Shown: positions 36,401 through 46,735 of the stretch, piece by piece | How positions within the stretch are numbered: position 1 is the stretch's first letter | How the letters are laid out: each line of letters begins with the position of its first letter | DNA from: Gyrodactylus bullatarudis | Lineage: Eukaryota; Platyhelminthes; Monogenea; Gyrodactylidea; Gyrodactylidae | Assembly: GCA_012064415.1 (NCBI GenBank) | Contig: SSNU01000128.1 | Location: 62,001-126,000 of the forward strand | DNA length: 64,000 nt | Direction of reading: 5' to 3' | Made by a program: the position numbers and the translations under genes | The notes under the pieces: generated by a model | Told to the model about the DNA's origin: nothing | The model's input: the letters and a program-made list of their open reading frames with translations, nothing else | Databases searched by the model: none

Positions 36401-39400
36401 ATGCCTGCAGATAGTTGATGCCGGCAGCAGATTGTTGAGGGGATCGGAGCGGAATTATTCAGTCATTGAAAAGGAAGCCCTGGCGGTGGTAGAAGGTGTC
36501 AAATATTTCATCAGGTACCTGGCTGGTAAGAAGTTCTCGGTTCTGACGGATCATCGATCACTCACATTTATTTTGTCCAACTTGGATTCTTCTGGTACGA
36601 GATCCTACAGGTTGCAAAGATGGGCGTTCATCCTGAGCAATTATGACTTAGAAGTTACGCATCTTAAGGGTGTAACTGTACGTTGTCCAGACCTTCTATC
36701 AAGATTGACGCAATCAGAGGCAGAACCGCTGGCTGAAGAGCTCCCACCCGTGAATGAAGAGGTTTGCCTTGTGAATGACTTTTTAGAGGATACCACTTTA
36801 TTGGATCGAATTGCTGCCTGTGGGGAGGAGGAGTACGCCAAACTGAGGAAATATATATCCCAAGGCTGGCCTGTGAGAACCCCTAAGAAGTTGTTGCCAT
36901 ATAGTTCATGCCAATACGAGTTGACTTTCAAGGACGGTGTGGTGTTTCGGCAGAACCAGGGAGTTGTCCCACACTCACTCCGCCAGCACGCCTTGACTTT
37001 GGTCCATGGACAACAGACACATTTGGGACATGTTCAAAATGAAACTCAAGATGAGGCTTTATTTTTGGTGGCCTAAGATCAATCAGGACATAAGTGTGTT
37101 CATAACCAAGTGTCAGGTATGTCAGCTAAATGCCAGAAGAAGGGGAGCTTCCTACCTTAAGTCATGGTCAGATACCGAAGAGCCGTTCGATAGAGTGCAT
37201 TGATGGACAGCATTATCTTGTGTATGTGGATGCCCATTCAAACTGGGTAGATGTGCAAAAGTTGAAGGGACTGACTCCGACGGCGGCAATCCACTGCCTC
37301 AAGACCATATTCAAATATATGGGCCCTCCAGGTTTGTTAGTATCAGACAATGGTACCAACTTCACTTCAAGAGAATTCGCAGATTTCCTGAAAGATAGAA
37401 GAGTGTCGCATCGACTGACCCCACCTGACCACCATGAATCTAATGGGCTGGCAGAAGTCTTCGTGGGAGATCTGAAAGCATTTATGGCCAAGAACAATGG
37501 CGATGCTAGGCTTTTGGATATATACGTATCTGAGCATAATTCCTCCCCAAATTCGAGAGGAGCCATTCCCAACACGCTCATCTTCCTGAAACTTCCCAGG
37601 TCAAAGTCAGAGTTTGATTTAACGGCGCGAAAAGGGTCAGCTTGTCCGGTGGACGCATTCGTGGCCAAGGAAAATAAAGGCAAAACTGAGGGCCAAGCTA
37701 ATGAGTGCGCAGGCTCAAATTTCATAGCAGATGAGTTAGGACGGCTGGTACATGTGTCTGATGTCTTCCCGAGGAATCGATCAGAAGTCAGTGAGGACCC
37801 GACGATGATAGTGAAGAGCCAGATGTAACCAATGCATTGGACCTCGATCCCACTCCGGCATCAAGGCCCGTGAGGCATCGCAAAGTCAAACATTGCAATT
37901 GTTGTGGAGGGAGTGATGTTTTGGAATAATCATCTAGCTAACTTTAATTTTAAAATGTTATCAGAATCTAATGTAAAAAAAAGCTATTATTTGTTGAGAG
38001 ATGCTGAGTTATATAGGTTTTGAGCTGAGATATCGATAAGTTTTTGTAGAGAGAGGAAGAAAGTGATACCAAGATTTTCACAAATAAGGCCTTTATTTCG
38101 GGCATACTCATCAGTGTGATACATGCCATATATATAAGGTTTTTAGAAAGAAAATGAACATCGAAAGGTTATTGGTTAAAATATCATTTTACATTACAAT
38201 TGGCTCAAGCCTGTTACCAGGTGAGCACAGTGTAGTTTTTCATATTGTTAAAATTAAAATTGGTGCTAATTTTTCCATAATTATGGGTCTCTTTTTATAA
38301 CAGAGTGTAAGTGTAAAAATAGTAAATTAAATAAATGATCATAATTATTGGGTTGTTCTGTAGAAATCAGTTATTTGTTGGTTAGTTTCCACTTCCATTT
38401 TCCTTCTCTTCCTGGAGGGGGGTTGGGACAAAGGACACTTTTTTTCCCTAGGCTTAGGTAAATTCAGGGGCTTTACATGATTCTTTTGTACGCATAGGTT
38501 TGGCTTTTGTTGATTGATCAAGTATGCTTCAGCAGCTTTCAACAAGTAGACATTGTTTCTAGTTGGTTTATAGATTATTTCAAAGTTTTGGGACGAAACA
38601 TTTGCCTTACATGTTCTGAGGTGCTCTCGTATTGCGGTCTGACCCGTGTGAAGGTGTTCATTGATCCTCTCTTCGAGACGTCTTATTGTGTGGCCAATAT
38701 ACTCAGATTTGCACGGACATGAGAATTTGTACACTACGTTGCTCTGCTTCATCTTGTCAATTGAGTCCTTTGCATTGCTAGTGAACATTTTCTGTGTCTG
38801 AAAGGTAATTCTGAGATTCCCGTTTGGGTACGTTTGGGTGAAGACTTCATTAATTTTCATTAATCTTGGCATCACTTTCTTCCTCTCTCTATTATTTGTA
38901 TTTGATGATTATTTGTTTAAAATCGACGCGATGAACGACAGTTTCGAGCTGGCACGTTTTTGAATAAACTACGTTATGTATTCTGATCATTTCTTCTCGT
39001 TTTCTGAATCTGAATCCGTATCTGAATCTGAATCTGAATCCGTATCTGAATCTGAATCTGAGTCTGTTGTTGTCCCTCAGTTTAACCCGGTACAAAACAG
39101 TTTCTTTACTAACTTATAAATTAGATACACGCTGAGTCTTATGTCTAAGGGAAGATGTGTGACTTCTCCGCATCCAATTAGATATACTAAAAGACTTAAG
39201 CACTTATTCCTCGTCACCAAAAATACATATAGCAAAACTTTTGGTAATTCTTCATCTCAAGTACAGCGATAAATTCTTTTTGGGTGGGATTTTCTCTTCA
39301 AGCAATATCCTGAGTGCTTCAATATCCAGTGAAGTGAAGAGTAACCAAAAGTTCCCTCTAAGCATATCTTTGATGAATGTTTAAAGTTGTAAAAATATGG

Positions 39401-42171
39401 TTTCTCTAAAAATGCTATGACAACTGGAAATGTTATAATTATCATATCATTATGATCAGAAATAAATTTCCTATTGATTGGTGTATAAAGGATCTTAGAT
39501 GCAAGAGCTGAAGGATAATTCTATAAAGAAATCTCGAAATTTAGATCAAGATTCAACAAATATCAATTTCATTTTAGACAAGATAATCAATAGATAATCC
39601 AGTGGAAATTATTCACTAACCATAATGCGTCTGGTATTAACAGGTTTCGGTGGGATGTCATTAGGATTTCCAAAATAATTCAAAGGACCATCATTTGTTC
39701 GCGATTTATTCCCAATTATTTCACGATCAGTGGAAAGAGCTCTTTTATTAAAAAATGGTTTCATGTCAGCTGATTGAAAATTCTTTTGTTTTTTGTTGTT
39801 ACATTCGCTGACATTTTGCTGTAATTTTGATGAAGTTGTTAAAGAAGTGAGAGAAAAATAATGATTAGGAAAACTAACTGGTATTTTCTTTGTAAAGTTG
39901 AACCATTTTCTTGAATCATTCGGATCCTTAAATACTTCAGTGGCCTCATGTCTTAGATCAGGTAAACTAGAGAGAATACTCCTCCTACCAGCAATCACAT
40001 GAGGGGTCTTTTTGATCTTGTTCAAAATTTTCTAAATCATGAATAAATAAGAAAATTTTACTAAAGTTAATATAGGATATGAGGAAAAAAACACTGGAAT
40101 AATTTCATGATCTATAATTAGAAGTAGTATAAAAATGTCTTTTTTTGCTTGTCATATCAATAAAGAATAGTTTTAGCATCATGAAGCTTTTTGCCATCAG
40201 AGCTACGTTTATTTTAGGATAGGAAAATAATGAAATTTGAATTATTGCTTCCTGTTTTTGCATTCGTCATTACAATGAATCTGCGAAAAAACAGAATTTA
40301 TTTATTCAGAATCAATAGTTTGAATAAATTATTTTATGAAAACAAAATTTTCTTAATATGAACTTGAGTCATATCTCAGACTCAGCGATTTTTGATTAAT
40401 TAAAAAAAATTATAACTTATTACGTGTTTTTTATTATTCCAAAAGAGAACAAATTTAGGGTCTACCAAACTATTGAAAAATTTTTCATAAAAGAAAATTG
40501 AATTAATGGTGATCCTTAGATGTAAAGTTTATCAGAGATCAAGATATTCATCACTTAGAGTTAAAAATTATTTCCAAAATATAATTTTCAGAACAGATTT
40601 CACCACCATAGACTGTAGTAAAATAGGTTTGAGTTTATTCATTAAATTACATTTTCGGTGAGTAGAATAACCATGGGAAAGTCAAACGTACAGTTTCCTC
40701 GGAGCATAGATAACTTAAACGTTCTTGATATTTATTGATTTCATTGATTATACACCGTTGACGACTCTCCAGATTATCTCTCATTGCTTTCTGCTTTGAG
40801 ATTGGTAAATCTTTATCTTGAAGGAGAAAAAAGAATTGAATTAGTCTTACAATTATACTTTGATAGCGTATCGTAGCATAATCAAGAATTAATCAAAAAA
40901 ATTTTACTTTGGAATTTCTTTTTCTTGATTACTTTAACCAATGATTCACTCTTCTTAAATTGATATGCTAATTTTCTCTTGTAAAGCAGAAGAAGAGTTT
41001 TTATCAATCAAGTTAGAGGCCGTTCTAAAATCTAGAGATTGTAAAGAAGTAAGAGAAACCTTGGCTAATTCAATATACTTGCTGCACCATTAAGACTTAG
41101 GAACGTCTCCAGTCTAGATCAATTAAATTAAATATCAATCAATTAAATATCGATGATTCGAAGCAGTTTGGTGATGGTATTTGGGATCAACATTAGACGA
41201 AGTATTCGAATTTGACCATTGAGATAGCGAAGATCTTACTGTCTTCGAGAAAAAGTTAAACTTCGAGATTTTGGATAATTTGTGATAATCGAAAAATTCA
41301 AATGGTTCAATTTCCCACAGTAATGAAAAATTCCAGTGGACTTCTGCAGGAGAATTCGAATTCTTCGTCTTATGTTGATCCCAAATATCATCACTAACCG
41401 CTTCAAATATTCGAAATCGACGAAAATTTTGGATTCAAAAGTTGAAAAAGTGTAAATTAGTTGGTTCCATTAAGAATTCAAAAAATATTTTTTTCTGTGA
41501 ATCTGGAGAAAAACATCGAATTTTTTCGTAAGAATAGTAAATTCTCATCTTCAATGTCAATTAGGTTTATATATAGCTCACTATCCCTATTGATATTAAT
41601 TTGTTCTGCTTTCAGGGTTTTTGCCTGTATTCAAACTGTACACATTATTCGTAATAGATTTCTCGAAATATATCCATTCGGATGAGCACAAGTGAACTCA
41701 ATCTAATTTATTTTTCACGAAAAATTTGTTGTCAACTTAAAGAAAATAACAGAATTGAAAAGATTTCAAGGAAAAGAAAGAAACACTGTACTTTATAGAA
41801 AAAGCAAAAAAGAATTTTTTTCACATACTTGAGATAATAAATCTGAGATTTTTTTCCTCTTCAATTCTATAGAGAAAGTAGATTTCTTCGTCTGTGATAA
41901 ATGTAAAGAAATTGTACAGCTCTTCCCTTCTCATAGATGATAAACGGGATTGATCATTCATAGAGGGATTTAGACAAAATCGATGCTTCTTAATTTCTGA
42001 GAGAAGGTTCTTATCAAGAATTTGCTTATTGATTGTCTTTAAGCCGAATCCAACAAAATGGCCAACTATTCTTCGGCCAGGTCTCTTTGGCTGGCGATGT
42101 TTAGAAAGCCAGTAGGTTAACTCTGAAGCTAGTTTATGCTGGAGTTCCTTGGAATTCGACCATGATTGAAT
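33411..42171 (-). CDS. Split gene with SH3-ligand-like proline motif, unidentified (3' part)
   Basis: Exons on the minus strand are 41829-42171, 40692-40816, 39621-40031 and 33411-33635. All have GT/AG borders and matching phases (1,0,0), together 367 residues plus a TAA at 33411-33413. I do not recognise the family. The first exon is rich in Lys/Arg and aromatic residues (YWLSKHRQPKRPGRR, then EELYNFFTFITDEEIYF). The second looks helical (QKAMRDNLESRQRCIINEIN). The third is Ser/Asn/Lys-rich with DIPPKPVN, and the last has PPPLPPR, a PxxPxR type SH3 ligand. An adaptor or cytoskeletal role is only a guess. No start codon is visible: a TAG lies directly before the acceptor at 42172, so upstream exons are needed (candidates at 48389-48987). 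The last intron (33636-39620) contains the nested DNA element/gypsy/PLE-3. Confidence 0.55.
34008..34314 (+). repeat. 5' LTR of the gypsy element
   Basis: It is 307 bp long, starts TG and ends CA. It contains the block AATCGACGCGATGAACGACA, a possible TATA-poor start region, and near its 3' end an array of an 18-bp unit (GAATCTGAATCCGTATCT type). The array is open in the same frame as the downstream Gag and would code for Ser-Glu-Ser-Val repeats. The final A of the LTR is also the first base of the ATG at 34314. Confidence 0.85.
34161..37076 (+). CDS. Gypsy Gag-Pol polyprotein (open to the integrase N-terminus)
   Basis: The frame is 971 codons. The first 51 or so lie inside the LTR (Ser-Glu repeats); the likelier Gag start is the ATG at 34314 (MASWKQN), directly at the LTR border. 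Gag ends with two zinc knuckles at about residues 234-246 (CFRC-x3-H-x4-C) and 253-266 (CRYC-x4-H-x4-C). The aspartic protease is at about 313 (LVDTGASCTILP). RT follows with the catalytic YQDD at about 584-587, and RNase H with TDASDK near 731. No stop or shift separates Gag from Pol, so it is a single fused frame. The frame leaves the integrase zinc-binding region near 37.03 kb through a frameshift and ends at a TAA (around 37074). Everything upstream looks intact, suggesting a fairly young insertion. Confidence 0.9.
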   Translation: MYSDNFFSCSESESVSESESVSESESVSESESESVSESESVVVPQFNPVQNMASWKQNLVVPKEREKLLVMFRQFKFSAKLARIKRSDLAAHFLTSIKSEDYSKIEHLMAPKDPTEATLEEIEKALVERYTDGKSDVVNMIELFEWKRNVGEDMEDFAERVSDRIKKTNWPQEVRDNLACCFVINGIKDMKLKNRISDKRKDFDLSKLLKLVKSSVASQGREAVPEVMAISNNCFRCLGNHAPDSCYFKDKECRYCKEIGHIVKACPKKAVKVNHVNKVNKNVESCLSCYSDSNSTGFIMVATSVNGQKLDMLVDTGASCTILPYDFARASQLDLRPSVRKLITYGADRILSTDETGVKLETCGKGIDLNCLVLKEDGRAILGLDALKKLGFKLEINGVVVTDEHVNAITFSKGSIKADLKFKKDFHEHLRVYAARPLPFAMKPLVIKELDRLEANGIISKTSNPVCAAPMVIVPRKEGAENPLRLTTDYSLTLNRLIDLNAYSTPRFEDIAHEFRDFQYYSVIDLKEANLQVELDESCKQYTTMSTCKGYYYFNYLQFGLAAAPQIFQEIIDTLLEGLPRVIAYQDDILIGGLNMDDHDQKFEEVKSRLAIHNFEINISKLQYRCKKVKYLGFVLSDGKVLPDPERLENFLRILPPCNKKELHSVLATLRYYSRFVPDFAIKAAGLYDKQKDDKFIWNEEDSGTLKDLITSMATRFIVGYDLEKPMFLATDASDKGIAYLVAHDRECLQIVDAGSRLLRGSERNYSVIEKEALAVVEGVKYFIRYLAGKKFSVLTDHRSLTFILSNLDSSGTRSYRLQRWAFILSNYDLEVTHLKGVTVRCPDLLSRLTQSEAEPLAEELPPVNEEVCLVNDFLEDTTLLDRIAACGEEEYAKLRKYISQGWPVRTPKKLLPYSSCQYELTFKDGVVFRQNQGVVPHSLRQHALTLVHGQQTHLGHVQNETQDEALFLVA
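34185..34281 (+). repeat. Tandem 18-bp repeats in the 5' LTR
   Basis: Units of GAATCTGAATCCGTATCT with small variants, about five copies. The matching stretch of the 3' LTR (about 39004-39062) has fewer units, so the array has changed in length since insertion. The same frame read through into Gag gives a Ser/Glu/Val repeat. Confidence 0.8.
37006..37828 (+). pseudogene. Gypsy integrase, frameshifted
   Basis: The integrase continues in two other frames. At 37006-37203 the zinc-finger part shows YFWWPKINQD and CQVCQ. At 37130-37828 the catalytic core shows YVDAHSNW (first Asp), VSDNGTNF (second Asp) and HHESNGLAEVF (Glu), followed by a basic C-terminus. A stop (TGA at about 37201) and loss of a few codons separate the two parts. 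Integrase would insert the cDNA; here it is broken by at least two lesions. Confidence 0.85.
38076..38122 (-). ncRNA. Hammerhead-ribozyme-like motif HHR-4 (PLE-3)
   Basis: On the minus strand: UCACA, CUGAUGA, helix-II segment GUAUGCCC, GAAA, hairpin starting AUAA and ending UUAU, cleavage nucleotide U, UGUGA. Helix I is five perfect pairs. The helix-II segment belongs to a different class (GUAUGCC) from the PLE-1 and PLE-2 motifs. Confidence 0.65.
38345..38875 (-). CDS. PLE-3 GIY-YIG endonuclease domain (truncated)
   Basis: This frame of 176 codons is intact over the nuclease domain. Motifs: NVVYKFSCPC (the GIY part with the Cys pair), EYIGHT (the YIG part), R-R-L-E-E-R and NEHLHTG. A basic tail (SRKRRKMEVE) ends with the ITDFYRTTQ type terminus also seen in the other PLEs. 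The RT is absent because of 5' truncation, so the frame begins within the linker and is not a whole protein. In a complete element this domain nicks target DNA. Confidence 0.8.
   Translation of the reverse strand: MMPRLMKINEVFTQTYPNGNLRITFQTQKMFTSNAKDSIDKMKQSNVVYKFSCPCKSEYIGHTIRRLEERINEHLHTGQTAIREHLRTCKANVSSQNFEIIYKPTRNNVYLLKAAEAYLINQQKPNLCVQKNHVKPLNLPKPREKKCPLSQPPSRKRRKMEVETNQQITDFYRTTQ
41140..41570. repeat. Foldback repeat family B
   Basis: An inverted pair at about 41155-41215 (GGGATCAACATTAGACGAAG) and 41355-41420 (CTTCGTCTTATGTTGATCCC) encloses a short core. Related single stretches are at about 4670-4870, 17200-17330 and 28980-29330. It lies between exons of the minus-strand gene ending at 33411. 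Confidence 0.6.
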
Positions 42172-42579
42172 CTATCAAAAAACCCACAGAATTACATGTT
42201 ATAAAGATCATTTATTTAAAAAAGAGTACTTTTAAGATTAAGCCTTTGAAATTCAAAGCTGAGCTAATTTCTTCATTGTTAAAATCTCAGGTTATAAGAA
42301 GTAGCGGTATTTTTTTGGCTGGAATTTCAATTTTCTGGGATATATGCATTATCTCATCAGGACTTGATGTTAATGAATGTAAAAAATAAAATTTCAAAAA
42401 TTTAGTCATTTAAGAACATTTTTGAAAATAATTTTTTGGTCTATAATCCCGATATTACAAGCAATAGTATATTGTATGATGAAAGTGATTATAATAACTA
42501 ACACTACTTTCAAGTAAACAATTCAAAATTATCTGAATTAGTAGAAATATTCATTTCTTAGAGGATTTTGAAGACGAGT

Positions 42580-42632
42580 GAATAATGAATAATAAAGCTT
42601 TTATTTCATTGGTTCTCATCAGACTCTTACAC
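42580..42632 (-). ncRNA. Hammerhead-ribozyme-like motif HHR-5 (solo relic)
   Basis: Minus strand: GAGU, CUGAUGA, GAACCAAU, GAAA, hairpin AUAAAAGCUUUAU, then U as cleavage nucleotide and AUUC, so helix I is short with one G-U pair. No PLE coding sequence is recognisable next to it. Confidence 0.55.
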
Positions 42633-44407
42633 AGGCTTGATATTTATAGATAAAATAATGAAAAATTAAAAATCCCCTGATTGGACAAATGGGAATTGAA
42701 AGAATATCACAGGGGGGAGGGGTAAGGTTTCACTGGGCTCATTGTCTTTTCTTGAGAAAGGGATCTAGTTGCAACTGCCTCTTAATTATAATTTTTCTCT
42801 CGAAAAAGTATACATGATATAATATTGGAAAAATTTAGGTTTAGTCAATAGTATTTATTCATCCGGAGTAGGCCAATGGGTGTTGAGTACATTCATACTC
42901 ATCGGGCTGTGAGGAATACAAGTATTTTTTGATTACCGGTTGGTAATCCTTTCCTCTGTTTCCCCGTTTTTTGTATTGCTTTAGAGATATGGAGAGGTTT
43001 CTTTTTCGCGTGGAAGTGGGGGTCTGGGGATCTATTTTTTATTATCGAGTCAACTCAATTAGCTCTGATCATAACTAAACTCGAACTAATATTGACGAAA
43101 TCATGCCAAGTTTTGATCAGTAATTCCCAAAAATTCTTTCTATTATTGTTTATAAATCTTTTAACAGCTTTTTGTTTGAATGCAAGCCATCTAGTGATCC
43201 CAAAAGTATCAATACATTCAAGTAATGCGCGAAAAAGAAATTCTTTTTTTCAAATCAGTGGATCGTTGTATTTTTAACAAACCCTGCAAGTAATTTTTTT
43301 CATTTCCTCAGACTTCAATGCAAGTTAGTTGTTATTTCAAACAAAAATAACACTAAAAATAACGGAACAAATGCTTAAAACAACAATTAAGAATTTTATT
43401 TTGATTCAGGAGACAAAAATAAACTGATTAGTTAATAAAAAAGATTTTGAATGAGGTTTTCATGAAAATCCAAATTTATAATAATCAATCTGAGAATTTA
43501 ATTTAAGGATTTTTTATGAAAGATTTGACATGGTTTTTGATCTTTTATCACCTTAGGGCTAAGATATTTAACATGTTTTTGTATGTTTTATCTAATCTTG
43601 AAAAAGAAAATAGACATTTTCAATAAAAGGTGATGAATGATCGATTTGAAAACTTGAAATAATATCCATTCTTTAGCTTGAATACTCAAAAAGTTTTATT
43701 AATTAGTACGTTTTCTTCTGCCCAAATGGCTTAATATTTCCCTTTTATCTAAGAGGCCTTTGATAATTTAGTACAGACTTCTAGATTTAACTAAAACAAT
43801 TAGATTATTTTATCGGAAAACATTGAGAGGGAAATGATTATCAAGAAAAAATATGAATTTCTCAAATCTTTTAGAGGACGTATTTAATCCTCTATAAGAA
43901 AACATATTTACAGCGTTAAATTTCACATGATTTCAAAGCTAAATAATTTTATCAAAATTTTCAGAAAAATTGGTTTCATAGTGGTATCTTCTAGAACTGG
44001 TTGACTGATAGAAAAAAATCTTGACGTCTCTAATAAGTTATTACTAATAATTAAGAATTATCATATTAACACTTTTAGGAATCAAGGATATTTTCTCTTG
44101 AAATTAGTTTTAAGCTAGGGATATTATTTTAACTTCATTCATTCGATAATTAAATGTCTGATCACACGATAAGACGCAATATTCTGCCACACCCAACCGA
44201 TTATTTTATAATTTACTTGATAGTGTTGTTTCATATGCTATATTTTTTTGAAAGTTCTGCTTTTTTTCTAAAAAAAATGCTATTTTGTGATCGCCTTACT
44301 AATAGGTAAAACTGATATTTTTCCCTGAAGTGATTATTGATTTCCTCTTCAATGCTGGATATGTTTACGATCATTTTAATCTATGAGAAAGGCGATGCCT
44401 GATAATT

Positions 44408-44452
44408 GGAGAAATAAGTACTTTATTTCAGGCATACTCGTCAGTCTTTACA
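44408..44452 (-). ncRNA. Hammerhead-ribozyme-like motif HHR-6 (solo relic)
   Basis: Minus strand: AAGA, CUGACGA, GUAUGCCU, GAAA, imperfect hairpin AUAAAGUACUUAU, U, UCUC. The core heptamer and GAAA are intact, but helix I and III are weak. Helix-II class GUAUGCC, as in PLE-3. Confidence 0.45.
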
Positions 44453-45543
44453 TACATTACAATAACAGAATAACAATAACTGATTGGTTGGCCCTCATCT
44501 AGGTCTAATGTAAAATATAATAACTACAGGTACTCGGTTGACTCATATGTTACAAGTGTATCCCTGCATGTACTTTGTGGGGAGTGTGTAATGGTTAGAA
44601 TTATTGAGAGAAACAGAAAAGTTTTCTCCAGAGAACCCAATATGCAGCATTTTATCAGAATTAACAGTATTTTGAAAAACTGCCAAAATATTGATGATAT
44701 CCGTAATTATTTAATAAATATTTTCTGATAAATTATCTTTTTTACTTTGAAGTAGTATGAAAAAAAATATATACTGTAAAAATTTTTAACTACTAAAAAG
44801 TAGTTAACTTTAATTTTGACTTAAACATAGAAAATTTGTTTTACTTTGGTACACAGTTGACAAGGTTTTTTTCCTACCTGATAAAATAAAAGTACTATTA
44901 ATGGAATAAGCGTAAAATCCTCTATTGAATTAGGGGTAGAGCATTTGGATTTCCATTATTTCAATTTTCATGATCTACCCCTAGTGTGTATTAGAGATGT
45001 AACAAATTTTTCAACCTACTTTAAAAACTACTCAATTGATAATACTATGACATTATTGTTTTTAAAAATGCCGCTAGATTTTCGATGAATTTTTACTACG
45101 TTTTCATTAAAATTTCGATCTTTTTTGCTGATAAAGCTTCAAGGGGTTTTTCAACGAAAATAGTATTAGAATCATGTTAAGATCATTTCTGTTAAATTTT
45201 GTTATACCACTTTGCCTACAAGAGAATTTAGGGAATATGGGCAATGCACAACTATGCATGGGATTGCAAACGAATTTTCATTTATTTTAGATCTCAAACA
45301 TCATTGTTATCAAAAATGTTATGTGGAAATTTCACGGAAAATTTGATTTAAAAAAAGGTAAAAATTCGTTACATCTCTAGACATTCTTGTCAGTGAAAGT
45401 GTATACCAATAAGATACAAAAATTATAATTAATATAATACATATAAAGGTGTTTAATTAATATGTTGTATAGTTGATCAAGAGGACTGGTTTATTGAATA
45501 CATGACGTTTTACTTTGCTTTCATTGTGATAGGAATTCTTGAA

Positions 45544-45730
45544 ACTAACTGATATGAAGTTGGGAATCTACTAATGATTTTTACATACAACTCATTTTAT
45601 TCATCAAGAAGTCGAATATGTTAAGTACGTCAATTTTAACTTTGAGCTGAAAATTTTTATCGATTTGAAAGTATGAGGATGGCAAGTTCTTCATGATCAG
45701 AATTTGACAAGAAAATAAATTATGCAAAGC
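45544..45730. repeat. Foldback/MITE family 1 fragment
   Basis: It starts CTAACTGATATGAAGTTGGG and continues with the family's TTTACAT.. ATTCATCAAGAAGTCGAAT block and a core piece (TTTGAGCTGAAAATTTTTAT). Truncated on the right. Confidence 0.5.
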
Positions 45731-46249
45731 CTAATGTTTCAATTGTGAATTGATGAATTTAAATTTAGGGATAGGAGGAAGCCATAAAATTTCTGCTTTC
45801 GGCCTCAATCAGAGGATCTTAAAGAATATAGTTCTTCTCTGACTATCAGTACAGCTATTTTCGAAAAACTTGGGATACTTCTGAGAAATAATTTTATTAT
45901 TGTTTCCAGAACCTACAAATGTAAAAGCCATCAGCCTCGTAACCCTATAGGAAGCAATAAAATTCTAATACAATTTAGTATTTTCAAGAAATATATTGAT
46001 TTGTTTAGCGGACAGATGCACATCTTATAGAGGATTCAATGTTACATTTTCGTATGGAATAAATATTTTGAAATACAAAATGTCTAAAGAGGTTTCAAAT
46101 ATAAAATGCAAGAAAGAATTATGTGCGCCATTTTGAAGAAAGTTATGATGGTAACATCATTAACCTTGAAATTGGCAAAGATCAATTAGTAAGTAAAAGA
46201 ATTTGGACCATGTAAAGCAATAAAACTAAATCCTCTAACACAACGCCGA

Positions 46250-46735
46250 ATGAAAGGGAGATCACTGACCTTTGATCTTTTTATTGATCGAGGGAAGATT
46301 TTTCCCAAAGAGAGACTAAGAGACCTTGGCGTCTCTTGTACTCATAAACTTGACTTCGCTGACCACTATAAGGAAATTATAAAAAAGGTCATTGGCCGAT
46401 TTATTCATGTTCACAAATGCATAAAGACTGTTGGAATGAAAAAACTTCTGTTCAAAGTTTATGCCAGACCAGTTATGGAATATTGTTCGGCAGCATGGAA
46501 GCCTGAAGGTAGAAAAGCTGAACTAAACTCTCGGAACAACTCTCTTTGACTTAGAAGAGGGCTGAAATCAATTTTCCTTATCAAATAATCACCTAAAGTA
46601 AACTCTGACGCCAAGGATTACGATATAATATTCCAGAATTTGGCATCCTAAAAATGCTGGCAATATTTGATAAATGTAAAAAACATATTAAAAAATCTCA
46701 AAAGATCAATCAAAAACCTAAGCTTAAATAAATTT
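46250..46735 (+). pseudogene. LINE (non-LTR) reverse transcriptase C-terminal relic
   Basis: The open frame at 46250-46549 matches the thumb region of LINE-type RTs: DLGV, KLDFADH, then K-x-L-F-K-V-Y-A-R-P-V-M-E-Y-C-S-A-A-W. Downstream to about 46735 the homology continues in broken frames (AKDYDIIFQNLAS). The catalytic palm is missing. This is a 5'-truncated, decayed copy, as is usual for LINEs; the clade (Jockey, CR1 or I-like) cannot be told from this piece. Confidence 0.75.

Larger units (their letters stand above)
37994..38888 (-). mobile_element. PLE-3, 5'-truncated Penelope-like element
   Basis: An 895-bp insertion in the gypsy 3' LTR, flanked by a 10-bp duplication CTATTATTTG (37984-37993 and 38889-38898). 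It carries only the GIY-YIG part of a PLE on the minus strand plus a 3' region with a hammerhead-like motif. The ends contain an inverted pair (AGAGAGAGGAAGAAAGTGAT near 38050 and its complement near 38880), a remnant of terminal repeats. The 5' truncation fits target-primed reverse transcription. Confidence 0.85.
34008..39099 (+). mobile_element. Ty3/gypsy LTR retrotransposon with 5-bp target duplication
   Basis: Two LTRs beginning TGTTTTGG and ending ACAAAACA flank a Gag-Pol body in the order Gag, protease, RT, RNase H, integrase, which is the Ty3/gypsy order. GTTTC is found on both sides (34003-34007 and 39100-39104), as expected for a 5-bp target duplication. A purine-rich tract (GTGGAGGGAGTGA) precedes the 3' LTR. 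The body has frameshifts in the integrase region, and the 3' LTR is split by PLE-3, so the copy is dead. No env-like frame is seen. Confidence 0.9.
37917..39099 (+). repeat. 3' LTR of the gypsy element, split by PLE-3
   Basis: 37917-37993 and 38889-39099 together match the 5' LTR with few differences (for example GATCATTTC for GATAATTTC). The split falls after ATTATTTG and is caused by PLE-3. The 18-bp array is shorter than in the 5' LTR. Confidence 0.85.
33822..39230. mobile_element. Long-TIR DNA element, outermost layer of a nest
   Basis: About 33822-33942 and 39106-39230 are inverted copies of about 120 bp; both contain GACGAGG, ATAAGTGCTTAAGTC and ATGCGGAGAAGTCACACATC. The right arm has a 9-nt extra piece (AGCGTGTAT). 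Removing the gypsy element at 34008-39099 leaves a short element of roughly 300 bp, probably a MITE, into which gypsy inserted. All of it lies in the last intron of the minus-strand gene ending at 33411. Confidence 0.75.
42172..45543. other. Gene-poor region with two ribozyme-like relics
   Basis: Apart from the hammerhead-like motifs at 42580-42632 and 44408-44452, this region is AT-rich without supported exons. A GC-richer stretch at about 42700-43060 with T/G runs may be a decayed PLE tail next to HHR-5. The open frames at 42162-42389 and 43092-43277 have no recognisable domain. Confidence 0.35.

Noticed and set aside
38892..39095. 67-codon minus-strand Arg/Phe-rich frame
   Set aside because: It is the reverse reading of the 18-bp LTR repeat array.
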